A stretch of 64,000 nucleotides of DNA from Isoetes taiwanensis (GCA_021234155.1 JAJEKV010000038.1:5880926-5944925), one strand, 5' to 3'. Positions 12,316-22,545 are shown, counted from the first letter of the stretch. Notes: generated by a model not told the origin, from the sequence alone. Translations and numbers: made by a program.

Positions 12316-13504
12316 AACAGGTAGCCATGCTTATCTATTAGAAACACCAAGGCTGCAGCATATTTTTCTAACTTAAGATACCTCTCCTTTGGCTCTGACC
12401 ACTGCTTACCTGTATAGCCAATGATTTTTCATTCTTGGGTAATGGCAATTCCTAAAGCTATCTTCGTTACAGTAACATACGCATCAAAAGTTACTCCTTC
12501 TTTTGGGCCAATCAAATTATGGGGTTGACTCAGGATACTTATCACATGCTCAAATGCTTTTTGACAATCAGAAGTCCAATCAATCAACACATTCTTGCTT
12601 TGTCTTTTAGATATAGACCCTACTCGTGTCAACCTCACAATTGGTCCCATGACATGAGAGTAATTGGGAACATAGATTCGGAGGAAACTTAACATCCCCA
12701 TCAACTTCTTGACTTCTCTCAGATTTTTTGGAGATGGCAGCTGCTTCAACGTACTGACTTTTTCTAAAATCTGTAGGCCTGCTGCAGAAATAGTATGCCC
12801 CAAAAATTCCTCTTTTTGCACCATAAAAATATATTTTCTTGGATTTAAACACACCCCTGATTGCTGGCACAATTTAGAAAGCTTGCTTATTTACTCCAAA
12901 TGCTCTTTTCTGCTACAAGCTAGGCAAAAATCATCCAAAAAAACTTTGAAAGAGTTAGAAGGCATAACCTTAAATGCTACTGTCATAGCTCTTTGAAAGG
13001 CAGAAGGTGCGTTCGTAAGACCAAAGGGCATTCTTCTCATAGCGAATGTGCCCCAAGGAGTAATGAAGGCAGTTTTGTCTTGATCTCCTTCCTTGATTGC
13101 GACTTGATTGAATCCAGAAAAACCATCTAGAAAGGAATAGAATTCTTTACCTGCAGCTGCATATAAAACATCTTGAATAAAAGGCAGAGGAAAAAAGTCC
13201 CTTAAGGTTGCCTTATTCAATTTCTGATAATCAATGCAGATCCTTAGCGAGCCATTTTTCTTATGTATAGGCACTATGCACGAAACCCAAGATGGGTTTC
13301 TACATTCAAATATCAGCCCATTTTCTGTATTTCCTTCTCAATAAGCTCCAATAATGTTGGATTGATATGCCTAAGCTTTTGCTGAACAGGTCGGACTCCT
13401 GGCTTAAGCTTTATTTCCAATTCACATACCTCCTCTGGAATACCCTTTAACTCGTCATAATTCCAAGCAAATATTTCATTCATTTCCTGAAACAAATCTT
13501 GCAA
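12316..13504 (-). pseudogene. reverse transcriptase and RNase H of the Tat-like element
   Basis: From the 5' side: the linker FAWNYDELKGIPEEVCELEI (about 13470), RT start HKKNGSLRICIDYQKLNKAT, catalytic FLDD at 12930-12941, connection EEFLGHTISAAGLQ, then RNase H remnants (QWSEPKERYLKLEKYAA near 12390). Breaks are a frame change near 13290, an in-frame stop at 12891-12893 just after the palm, a stop at 12429-12431 and a frame change near 12310. Confidence 0.87.
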
Positions 13505-13630
13505 ATTTCGAAGTTCTTCTTCTACAAGCTGAATTCCAGCAGTTATCGCTTGATTCTCTCCTCCTTTGATAATCTCAAGTTCATGTACTTCTTTTTCTCA
13601 CGATACATCCACTATCAAAATTAGATATAG

Positions 13631-13871
13631 CTATTGCAACCATTTCTCGTCTACATCCTCTTCTCTAAGTGCCCCTTCACTCAAATGCTCTAACAAGGCT
13701 TTTCTACTCAAGGCATCAACTTCATAATTCAGAGATCTAGCTACATGATTAATTTCCCAAATACTAAAATCATGTAAAGCTTTAATGACCAAGCCTTTGT
13801 ATTTCTCCATCTCACATACCTCCATCTCCCCTAGCACATAATTGATTGCAACACAATTGGCTTGACAAAAG
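13631..13871 (-). pseudogene. additional RNase H-like fragment upstream of RT
   Basis: The translation includes VAINYVLGEMEVCEMEKYKG and IWEINHVARSLNYEVDALSR, which resembles the second half of a stand-alone RNase H (…INHVPR..N.EADALS). It lies on the 5' side of RT, separate from the usual RNase H at about 12400. Some Tat-lineage elements are known to carry a second, archaeal-like RNase H, and I infer this is one. I could not confirm the expected position for this lineage. Upstream of 13871 the frame runs into tandem palindromes with no protein similarity. Confidence 0.5.
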
Positions 13872-13879
13872 TTGCATCT

Positions 13880-13994
13880 GTATCTTGGAGATACATTGTA
13901 TCGTGGTGGCAATACAATCAAGTAGTACCGCGGAGGTACGAAAGATAATAACGTACCACGGAGGTACAAGGGATACATCGTACTGTGGAAGTAC
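13880..13994. repeat. array of five 15-18-bp palindromes at about 27-bp spacing
   Basis: Imperfect palindromes GTATCTTGGAGATAC (13880), GTATCGTGGTGGCAATAC (13898), GTACCGCGGAGGTAC (13925), GTACCACGGAGGTAC (13953) and GTACTGTGGAAGTAC (13980). Start-to-start spacing is 18, 27, 28 and 27. Each has GTAY at one end and RTAC at the other. Confidence 0.75.
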
Positions 13995-14063
13995 GCGGAT
14001 ATCCGTAACTACTTCTGGAGTTTTGCAGGGATTATAAAACTTTCAGACTGGTGATGACCATGG

Positions 14064-14222
14064 AATATCTATCTTGAGAAGGGATGGATTGAAATGGAGC
14101 GTATCTTGGATGATCGCGGGGTGATCCTTCTTGAGAAGGTATGGACTGAAATTGAGCGTATCTTGGACGATCGCGGACGATCTATCTTGAGAAGGGATGG
14201 ATTGATACGGAGCAAGGACGAG
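14064..14222. repeat. 57-bp tandem repeat, three units
   Basis: TCTTGAGAAGG-containing units occur at about 14071, 14128 and 14184 (periods 57 and 56), each with GGATGGATTGAA-like and GCGTATCTTGGAYGATCGCG-like words. From 14223 to 14497 I see no gene. Confidence 0.75.
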
Positions 14223-14491
14223 GGAGTGGTCCACGGCAAATAGGTTATTGGAATTATGGCAAATACTATGTAAATGTTATTCCTAAGGTCACCTAATAAT
14301 ACAACGGGGCATAGGATAACATAACATTTGGGTGTGAAGAACCATTGATATTTATGGAAGGGGTTGAGGCACTATCATTGGGATGATTATTGGTTGAGAA
14401 AAAGGTCATAGATAATGTCCCATATGATAAGTCATATAATCTAATTAAAGGCAAGGAGATATTTTCATATAAAAGGCAACTGTCTGCAAAT

Positions 14492-14612
14492 ATGTAGCAC
14501 AATAACAGGGGGTTACTTTTAGATTTTTGTACGCTTTTTCACATGGTTTTTCTATGATTTCATTGTTGTATTCGTTGAGGTGTACTAAATAGTATTTCTA
14601 GAGTGCACTCTT
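14492..14612 (-). repeat. dispersed repeat, inverted relative to 56371-56494
   Basis: The reverse complement shares long similarity with 56371-56494: CACTCTAGAAATACT, TTTAGTACACCT, AATCATA.AAAAACC, AACCCCCTGTTAT and GATATTTGCA-like words in the same order. It is a 110-120-bp family of unknown type. The other copy ends at the edge of a recombinase-like exon. Confidence 0.7.
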
Positions 14613-14682
14613 TATGGGCCGTTGATTTTCATTAGTTGGAACAATCCGAGGGTTGTTGTCTTTCTCTGCATGTGTTTGTACA

Positions 14683-14785
14683 TGAACACTGCGTATGCAT
14701 GTGCATGTGCACGTGCACGTGCATGCATGTGCATGTGTACTGTGCATGTGCAAGTGTAAGTGCATGTGCATGTGTACTTGCCCTC
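14683..14785. repeat. alternating purine/pyrimidine GCATGTGCAYGT tract
   Basis: About 100 bp of GTGCATGT, GTGCACGT and GTGTAC words, nearly all alternating purine-pyrimidine, with a CATGCATG core. The long His/Met/Thr/Cys-rich open frames here are products of the repeat. Confidence 0.85.
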
Positions 14786-16164
14786 TTGGATTCTTGTTGT
14801 CGGAGTGGATTTTTGCTGCCACAAGGTGGATTTTTTGCTCATACTTGCAAAGGTATTTGTTTTTTAATGTTTCTTCAGTTAGCATAATGATTTTTTTTAC
14901 AAGGTATTAGTTTCCTGGTTCTACAATGTAGTGCTGCAAAACCCGCCTTTGTTTCCTTCCCTTTATCTGTTCTAAAATTTGCTGCAGATTCAAAAAGAGT
15001 ATAGAGTTTAGGCCCTCTGTTTGCTTCCAACCCTTGGATATTCCTGGCCTGCCGGATTGTTCTAGTAGCCAGCCTTTAGCTTTAATCAACAAACGGATTC
15101 TTATGCACACGACAGACGGATTATTCCACGCCCTTTTTTGAGTCATGCAGATCAGTCAAACAGTGGCCACAAGAATGCATTTATATTGTAGGTTTGGAAC
15201 TTTAATCGATCCAGAAGGTGAATCATGCATTACCTTTAAGCTAGAGATAGAGCATCCAAAATCATATGGATTGATAAACAATGGTTTCATTGTAAAAGAG
15301 AAATAGTCAGAGGTGAATAACAACACGGAACGCTAACAGAGCAAGCGGATCGGACAATGTGATCTTAATAATTGAGAAGATAAAAAGTTTGGCGACCTAT
15401 ACCCTAAACAGGGAGGGTGAAATCCTTGCAGGGCTACCAACCGTGGGTCCAATACGCACTCCAAGATCTTTTATTTCTAACCCGCACTCGATTGTCATTT
15501 CTCTCGATTGTCATTGAACAACATTGATCGGTGATGCTTTGTGGAATTCGGGGATACCGAGAAGAAGACTCGAGCAAGTCAGTGTGGTGTCAGATCTTCT
15601 CAAATTCTTGAACGAGTCTTGGACTCCCTTCCATGCCACTGGTATGAGGATTTGCTACCCCATAGTTTATAATGTTTAGATAGATTGAGATTTGTAGCAT
15701 GTATGTTAACACGGTTACTTATTCATTCCCTCAGAACAAGATAAAAGGCAGTCCATGGATCGGACTCACGGAAGCAGCTTTGTCGTAGCAACCCGCTGGT
15801 CAAATTAACAATGCCATATCGAACTTGGAAGAGGGTTGATCGGGTTTCTAACCGCAACTTAGCACTGGTCAATATAGGTGGGAATGAATTTAGCCAATGG
15901 CTTGATTGATGGCAATTTGGCATCACAGAAATAGAATGTCTCATGTGTAAGACTTGTTCATTATTAATAAATTCTATTATTACATACTACTACCTCATGT
16001 ATTAATATTGGTATTGGTATAATATTATATGTCTAATTCTATGCAATGTTTTCGTTTCCATAATTTGAGCACCTCTAGTTTGTTAGATTTGTGAGGCTAT
16101 GATATACCATCCATCATTAGAGTATTAGGTAATGTCTATATCTACACCCCTACACCATCCTTAA
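14786..16164. other. gene-free sequence
   Basis: No conserved coding or RNA feature recognised. AT-rich around 15950-16140. Confidence 0.45.
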
Positions 16165-16659
16165 GGCCCCGAAGGGGCCAAAAAAATTTTTAGTTAACAC
16201 AAACCATTAACACACAACTACCTTAAACATTATTAACACAAACCATTACATTTGACACATTTAAATAAAAATCCCCCTTAAACCCCCTTTGGTTTGGGTG
16301 CATATTCACACGGGGGTTACGTGGGGCAAATGAGAGCCCCAAAAACTTTACAATACATGTACAAAATTAACACCATTAAGTACATTCTCTCAAACCTTAT
16401 AGTATTTTGCAAACCTTAATATACGGTATACAAAAACTTGTATGTGCATACCCCACAAACGAGGATTGCTATGTACGGTCCAGATCTTGGAATAAAGGGC
16501 AAATATGCCCATCCGACAGCTCTCGTTGCCCGGAGTAACCCCCCGTGTGAATATGCACCCAAACCAACGGGGGTTTAAGGGGGATTTTTATTTAAATGTG
16601 TCAAATGTAATGGTTTGTGTTAATAATGTTTAAGGTAGTTGTGTGTTAATGGTTTGTGT
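16165..16659. mobile_element. foldback element with about 124-bp inverted arms, copy 1
   Basis: The left arm 16197-16320 and right arm 16535-16659 are near-perfect reverse complements (ACACAAACCATTAACAC at one end, GTAACCCCC.GTGTGAATAT at the other). The 214-bp spacer is itself partly self-complementary. The 15-bp hairpin GGCCCCGAAGGGGCC at 16165-16179 sits just outside the left arm, and a related hairpin is found in copy 2 at 53741-54193. No coding capacity, so a MITE-like non-autonomous element. The target duplication could not be fixed, and the outer limits are uncertain by about 30 bp. Confidence 0.8.
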
Positions 16660-17202
16660 GAAAGGGCTAAAGTCGCAGAGAGATCTATAAATAGAACCTA
16701 AACTTCAGTTGGACATATCTCCGCAACTAGAGCTTCGATTGTTGCAATTTTACCTCGTTGGAACCGGCTCGGAGTCTAGTTTCCGAATTGGGGTGGAGCA
16801 TATCGAAGCTCATCCGTATGATGGAGTAATGGCCAAAAACGTGACGGGGGGTCACAAATTACTGCTACAGCGACTTTACAGATTTGCAATTACTTTCTTA
16901 TTGTGGCTACTTGGAGTAGTGAGATTAGCCTGGCGGGCCAATAAGCCAAACGCTAGAGCTTTGTATTTGCCATCGAGCACTTGTGTTTTGCCATAACCCA
17001 GTGGATCCGATTGAGTGGTTAATGGTGCTGCCATATCAATTGTGCAAGAATAAAGTTTCTTTAGTCCATGGCCAGTGTTCTATTATTTCATTATGGTTCT
17101 ATGATTCTGTGTTGCTACAACTTCCCAAATATACATGAATTGTATCATCTGACTACTTCACGAAGAAGAAGATCAGTTGTTCCCTTACTGGTGATGGTGA
17201 TG
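16660..17202 (+). other. TATA-like site and unassigned 95-codon open frame
   Basis: A good TATA box (TATAAATA at 16686-16693) lies shortly before an open frame at 16709-16996 that matches nothing I recognise. The wording of the first 90 bases recalls LTR leader sequence, so this may be a solo LTR fragment. From 17000 to 17202 nothing else is seen. Confidence 0.3.
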
Positions 17203-17541
17203 TTACAAGGAATAAAGCAGAGAGAAACGATCAACAACAACCATGATGGCATCATAACTCTGAGAGAGTGGCAGCTCCAGAATAAAGTCTACAGAAATAC
17301 TCTTCCAAGTTCTATCTAGAACTGGCAGTAGCTGAAGAAGGCCACGAGGAAGATGTCTCAGAACCTTCGCTCGACAACAGGTGTCACAGGATCGAATGAA
17401 AGCTTCGACACAACGATGAAGCCTAGACCACAAATACTCTCGACTAATGAGTTCAAGAGTCTTGACTACTTTAAAGTATCCGGCCACAGGTGAATCATGG
17501 CAAGCCTGGAAAACTCGAAGCCTAGAAGCACCATCTGACAC
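17203..17541 (-). pseudogene. integrase fragment
   Basis: Contains the zinc-domain end (IRSCDTCCRAK) and the first catalytic region (KSISVDFILELPLSQSYDAI, then MVVVDRF). The second Asp and Glu are missing because the element stops at about 17203, in the middle of the core. Confidence 0.82.
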
Positions 17542-18449
17542 ATACAGAAGCCCATCACAAAACAGGAGTGTTCATCTCGAACATCAAAACGATCATACTC
17601 CGGTCGCATTTGCTGAGAAGATGGTACAGAGCAAAGGTATGAGAATACATCTTGAGCCAATGGATCGGAGGGCAGAGATGCTCGAAGAGACTCCAACAAG
17701 GATGTATCATGAGGCCTCTCAGACAAAGTGATGGCTATAAGCTGGAAACGATCAGGTCCTAGAATAACCTGTGATTGTTGATCAAATGCTGGTTCCCCCG
17801 CCTTGGGCTCGAAATAAGATTTGCGAGAACGAGCATCTGGTTTTCCCTGAAGCGTGCCAGACTGAAATTTGATGATGAAATCAAAGCGAAATAGCATCTC
17901 TGCATGCCATCGAGCCTGACGACGATTAAGAACTCAAGCAGATTGAAAATATTTCAGGTTGGGATGGTTTGTATACACAGTCACCTTATGAGGAGAACCT
18001 TCAAGAAATCGTCGCCTCTCCTGAAAAGAGTCAACAATCGCAAAAAGTTTCTTATCATAAATAGGATAGTTGATCTCAGCAGCCTAGAACTTTCAAGAAT
18101 AATAGGTAATTGGGTGCAACTCATGATCATCCCCCTTTTGCAATAAGATGCTGTCAAGAGCAAAATTTGATGCATCATCTTCGAGAATATAGGGACGCGA
18201 AGGATCTGGGTGTGCAAGAACAGGTGCTGCTGTAAAAGCATTCTTCAAAGTGATGAATGCTGATTCTGCTTCAATTGTCCACTCAAAAGGAACGTCCTTC
18301 CTGATGAGAGGTGTCAAAGGCAAGACCATCTCCGAATAGTTCTTGATGAAGCGACGATAAAAATTGGCAAACCCCAAGAAGCATTGTACATCTTTAACTG
18401 AGGAAGGTGTTTTCCAATCAAGAACTGTGCTGACTTTCTTTAGATCCAT
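17466..18449 (-). pseudogene. connection and RNase H region of the same element
   Basis: DVQCFLGFANFYRRFIKNYS marks the RT connection, followed by PILAHPDPS-type RNase H start (LAHPDPSRPYILEDDASNFA, around 18190), a frame break near 18090, then FIIKFQSGTLQGKPDARSRK, the RNase H end, near 17840. Confidence 0.82.
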
Positions 18450-18506
18450 AGAAACACCTTGAGATGTGATGCGATAGCCAAGAAACTTGACATTATCCTG
18501 CTCGAA

Positions 18507-18702
18507 CTAACTCTTCTCCAGCTTGGCATAATGTCCATGTTCCCGTAGCTTCTGAAGGAACTTCCGGACATGTTCTTCATGTCCCTCCAAAATCTTCGAA
18601 TAAACCAGAATATCATCTAGATAGATGATAACGAGGAGAATCAAAAACTCCCAAAAAACATCCTTAGCCATGTGCTGAAAGACCGTTCGAGCATTGGTAA
18701 AG
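18507..18702 (-). pseudogene. reverse transcriptase palm, downstream half
   Basis: Contains FQHMAKDVF and catalytic YLDD at 18612-18623, then ILVYSKILEGHEEHVRKFL. Its 5' end meets the TIR insertion at 18703; the N-terminal half continues at 21143-21410. Confidence 0.85.
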
Positions 18703-21142
18703 AACATAGTGACCTAGCAAACGCACTAATGACCCGTGGTGCAATTGCAGATTCCTTTTTCAAAAACACAAAAATTCGGCACTTTTGACCTATTTTTATA
18801 AAAACAAGTAACAAACAAAGGTGCGATAGTTCAAATACGACAATGCTAAAAGCGAAGGATACATTTTGTTTTAAGTCACACTAAAAAATACACTTTTTTT
18901 TAAGGCACAGAAATGCAAAGGAAAAAGGGAATGTCTATGCACGCATAGACTTTAAAGTTATATTTCAATAATTGAACAGAGTAATATAGGCACACATATT
19001 AATAAACTTCTTTTACACACATTAAATATCAAGGGGGACGTCCTTCTCAACAAGTTCTTCATCTGAATTCGTAAGAGAGGGAACCTTAATAGAGACATCA
19101 TGAATAACTTTCTCAGAGTCCGAGGCAGACTTGAAGGTGTAATAACTTAAGTTATATAGTGCCAAAAATTTAGGGCATGCACTAGCTATAGAAATTCTTA
19201 AAGATATATTCATAACATTACACAACCCAGTTGAATGATGCTTAACTAGTTGAAGAATGGTCCCTTCACGAATAATACTTTATGAGATATCTGTGGAATG
19301 TGTGAGCAAATACGAAACAACAGTCACAAACAAATTAGTCACAACACAACCAAAGATATGGAAAAAAAAACTGCTATCTATGGTTGAGGAGGAAATGTTG
19401 GCGAGTTATGCACATAGGGCCAAGTAGAAGAGAAAAAGGTGGTCATATTATTGCCTATAAGGAAAAAAAAAATGCCAAGCTAAGCGTGCAAAACCTACAA
19501 TAGAATAGAATAGAATAAGGTGGAAAAGAATATAGTCAAGCTTTGTGCACATAACTAACATTGAGAAAGAAAAAGGATATAACTAGGGCAAAGGTTGTCA
19601 ACTACATTAGGACCTTTTCAAACCATAAAAGCAAAAAGGAAATAACGGAAATGTACACAGGCAAGTTGGAACCAAAATTAAAAGGATGTGGCATCCAATG
19701 ACTAGGTTAAGAGTAAAATATATAGGTAGGAAAATATTGGGTGGGATGTGGCAAGCACAAAATTAGTAGGTTGTTTAAAATGGATAAGTAGAATTTTACC
19801 TTGCAGGTAATGTCTATGCGCGCATAGACAAAAGTCTTATGCTATGTGCGCATAGTAAAAGACTTTTTTTCCCTCAAAATTTTCTTCTAATCTTCAAGTT
19901 TCACAGCAATTTTCGGCAGCTTTTCTGTTACAATGCATTTCTGGCAGTTAAGAAGAGGGAGGAGGTAAAATCTGCAAAAAAAAAAGGGCTTTTGTGATTT
20001 TTTTGTGGCTTTGATTTATGACGAAAAAACTGGATTGAAGTTGGATTTTGTAGCTTTGGGTTCAAATTTATTCCAAAATGGGACAATATTTTGCCAGATT
20101 GCCTGATCAAGGCATCCTCGAAGGCAATAATTCGAAACAAGCCTTAATTTGAGATTGAAGAAATTATGAGCACTCATTCCAGCCTTTGCCAGTTTTCTAA
20201 GACCTTTATCTGAGCAAGAAGGCTATTTGCAGCTATCAAAATGGACGAAATCCTCTTTCTAGGTGTTCCCCTCTTTTTTGAATACCATAAAACCTTGATT
20301 GTCAGAGATGAGCAGAGATGCCGCTAAGACATGAGCTAAGATGCTGCTAAGAGATGCTACTAAGAGATGCAGAGATATTCTGGCGACATGGCTTCACTAC
20401 TCAAGAACGATTATTCAAGAACGACTTCAATATTTCTATACTGCACTATAGACCACCCTAAACCTTGCATTGAAAATATGCAATATGCATTTGCCGTTGT
20501 ATGTAGAAACTTCCAGCAGCCTTTTAGGAAGACTAGATTCGGCCAACAAAGACCAGAATCGACCAGCGAAATGCAGCCGTTCTTCAAGATTGAGCAAAAC
20601 CCTTGTTTTTTCAAATAGATTGTGCCTATGCTCAACCTTTATTTTTAACCTGTAATAAGCCTAAGTTCAATAAGCTAGAGACATGCCAAAAAAGCCAGAG
20701 CTAGAACGAAAATTCTCATGCTCTATGCATGTCCTTTTTTTCAGTGAGTTCTCTTACAAAGGGAGCATGAATAAATACCTCAAAAAAAGGATTCTTATAT
20801 TATATGTGGCCTCATTATATGCACACAATTTCATTTCCACGTTTAAGCTTTCACTATTCGTCGAGATTCTGATGGTCCTTTCATTTTTCCACCTTCCATG
20901 TGTCTCCCAAAACCGCCTAAATTAGATTTTTATTTTATACCTAAATTAGAGATGTCAAATTAACAAGAAGCCAACTTTTCTGTAATTTTTGCCCCTAAAA
21001 TGGCACATGCAATCGTAAATTTATGGTCATTTTTTTAAGTGACCCCCCAAAAGGGGCAGAATTTAAGGGTATTTTAGAGAATCTTTGAAAGGTTCTTTTT
21101 ATTAGTGCAAACGCAAGTCATTAGTGTGTTTTCTAGGTCACC
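18703..21142. mobile_element. Mutator-like non-autonomous TIR element inside RT
   Basis: Terminal inverted repeats of about 25 bp: GTGACCTAGCAAACGCACTA from 18709 pairs with the reverse complement at 21117-21141 at 23 of 25 positions. The flanks carry a 9-bp near-duplication, TTGGTAAAG (18694-18702) and TTGTTAAAG (21143-21151), which corresponds to the RT codons of the FGLTNA block. A 9-bp duplication is typical of Mutator-like elements. No transposase is recognisable in the interior, so it is non-autonomous; its origin is otherwise unknown. Six bases (18703-18708) between duplication and TIR are unexplained. Confidence 0.7.
18933..19855. repeat. recurring GTCTATGCGCGCATAGAC palindromes
   Basis: Within the Mutator-like element: an 18-bp near-palindrome at 18933-18950, a perfect 18-bp palindrome GTCTATGCGCGCATAGAC at 19812-19829, and a shorter relative CTATGTGCGCATAG at 19842-19855. 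Confidence 0.75.
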
Positions 21143-21410
21143 TTGTTAAAGCCAAAAGGCATGAACGTATACTCGAAATGACCATACTGAGTTCAGAAGA
21201 CTGCCCGCTCAAGTAACTCTAGAATCAGAGGGATCGATTACGCACAGTGATCTTGTTGAGGCCGTGATAATCCACAACCAACACTAAAGAACCATCCTTT
21301 TTGGAAACAACGAAGATGGCAACTCCTGCGGGTGACTGAGAATGTCGGATAAATCCAATCACAAAATTCTCCTCGATATAGGTCCGCAAAGGCTCCACTG
21401 TTGGCGACAT
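21143..21410 (-). pseudogene. reverse transcriptase N-terminal half
   Basis: Contains LRTYIEENFVIGFIRHSQSP, KKDGSLVLVVDYHGLNKITV and further down a FGFN-type block up to 21143. It is the upstream half of the RT that resumes at 18702. Upstream, at about 21420-21560, LPDKYKDFGGVFDKVK matches the usual linker before RT but in a shifted frame. Confidence 0.8.
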
Positions 21411-21680
21411 GCCATAGATAGGGCCATATGTCGGGGTTGTCCCTGGCTGAAGATCAATGGGACAGTCATAGGGACGATGCTCCGGAAGTTTACAAGTTTA
21501 ACCTTATCAAAGACGCCGCCAAAATCCTTGTACTTATCAGGAAGGACAGGGGTAGACATCACTAAATCAGAGCTAGTCCTTGAATTGCCAATGCTGAACT
21601 GGGATTTTGCCAGGTCTAATAAACTTGTGAAGAGAGATCTTCGAGATACGAAACTGAGGGCATGAAAAACTTTCAACAGA

Positions 21681-21850
21681 AGTAGGGGCAAGAGCAGGAG
21701 CAGGAGCAGGATCAGGAGCAGGAGCAACTGGAACAAGAACTGGAGCAGGAACTGGAGCAAGAACTGGAGTTGGGACATCATCTAGAACATGGCCAGAATC
21801 TGGGATATGAACTGGAGCAAAGACAAGAGCCGAGTCAGGACATGGAGCAG
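21681..21850. repeat. GGAGCA/GGAACT minisatellite
   Basis: Six-base units (GGAGCA, GGATCA, GGAACT) are repeated imperfectly. On the minus strand they encode a Pro/Ala/Val-rich low-complexity stretch in the pro-RT linker, so the long frames here are compositional. Confidence 0.8.
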
Positions 21851-21924
21851 AAACAAGAACAGCAAGGGTGGAATCAGGAGCCCACGACCAGGAATAGGTT
21901 CTGTACACATGAAATCTAAGTTCC

Positions 21925-22545
21925 TGACGTATAAAGTTAAAAAATATGCTTTTTTGAAAAAAAAACGTATTTTACATATTTTTTAGTCGTCGGCCGGAAA
22001 ACAATTTCGCGTACTCGAAACCTTCTAAACCGCGTACGCGAAACAGTAAAAACCCCGTACGCGAAAAAAAAATTCACTTTCGCGTACGCGCTATATACTG
22101 TTTCGCGTACGAGAAAAAGCTTCCGCTATGCGGTTTAGAAGATTTTGCGTATGCGGAATTCAAATTTCAAATTTACACGTGAAATTTTTTTCTTTGTTTT
22201 GTGTACGCGAAAAAGCGTTCGCATACACGGTTTAGAGGGTTTCGCATACGCGAAATTCAAATTCAAATTTGTAGGCGAATTTTTTTTTTTCGCGTGCGCG
22301 GTTTTTACTGTTTCGCGTATGCGAAATAGCGTAAAGCGTGTATTGATTTATTTTGTTTTCGCGGACACGGTTTTCACTGTTTCGCATACGCAAAAAAAAA
22401 CTTTCGGGTACGCGCTTTAGTTCTTTTCGCGTACTCGAAAATCTTCCGACACCGGAATTGTTTTTTGCCGTATTTTATACGTATTATATGGTAAATTTGT
22501 GCCGTATCATATGAATAATATGTATTGCGTACAAAACGTACGGAG
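21925..22545. repeat. insertion carrying an array of CGCGTACGCG palindromes
   Basis: Between 22005 and 22440 lie about 14 copies of a TTTCGCGTACGCGAAA-type palindrome or decayed variants. Examples are 22005-22020 and 22425-22440 (identical outer copies, TTTCGCGTACTCGAAA), 22031-22040, 22081-22090, 22101-22116, 22240-22255, 22291-22300 and 22311-22326. CGTATTTTA-like AT-rich sequence flanks the array on both sides in inverted arrangement. It interrupts the pro-RT linker of the gypsy element: LPWLELHNPQIDWPSRS resumes from about 22690 downward. No coding capacity. Termini and target duplication are not resolved. Confidence 0.8.

Larger units (their letters stand above)
10795..13978 (-). mobile_element. 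Tat/Athila-like Ty3/gypsy pol remnant
   Basis: A minus-strand pol runs from about 13978 down to its natural stop at 10795-10797. Domains in transcription order are an RNase H-like piece, the protease-RT linker, RT, RNase H, integrase zinc domain and integrase core. The RT wording (SFLDGFSGFNQVAI, PWGTFAMRRMPFGL) and the GVCGGHFASDATAKKILRAG integrase zinc region are of the Tat/Athila type, unlike the chromovirus at 0.1-7 kb. No LTRs, polypurine tract or primer site could be identified, and gag and protease are absent, so this is a truncated copy. Confidence 0.85.

Noticed and set aside
13880-13994. CRISPR-like array of repeats and spacers
   Set aside because: Units are palindromes that diverge from each other, only five, with short AT-rich gaps, in a plant nuclear context with no cas genes.
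14293-14502. recombinase-like coding next to the 14.5-kb dispersed repeat
   Set aside because: The nucleotide similarity to 56.4 kb stops near the exon border, and the minus-strand translation beyond it does not resemble the recombinase.
14598-14910. His/Met/Cys-rich open frames on both strands
   Set aside because: They are translations of the alternating GCATGT tract in several frames; no protein signal outside the tract.
16140-16672. Helitron, because of the GC hairpin near the end
   Set aside because: No CTRR after the hairpin in copy 1, and the element has long inverted arms, which Helitrons lack.
21359-21908. Leu-rich and Pro/Ala-rich minus-strand proteins
   Set aside because: Produced by the GGAGCA minisatellite read in two frames. 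Only the linker-like LPDKYKDFGGVFDKVK part is element coding.
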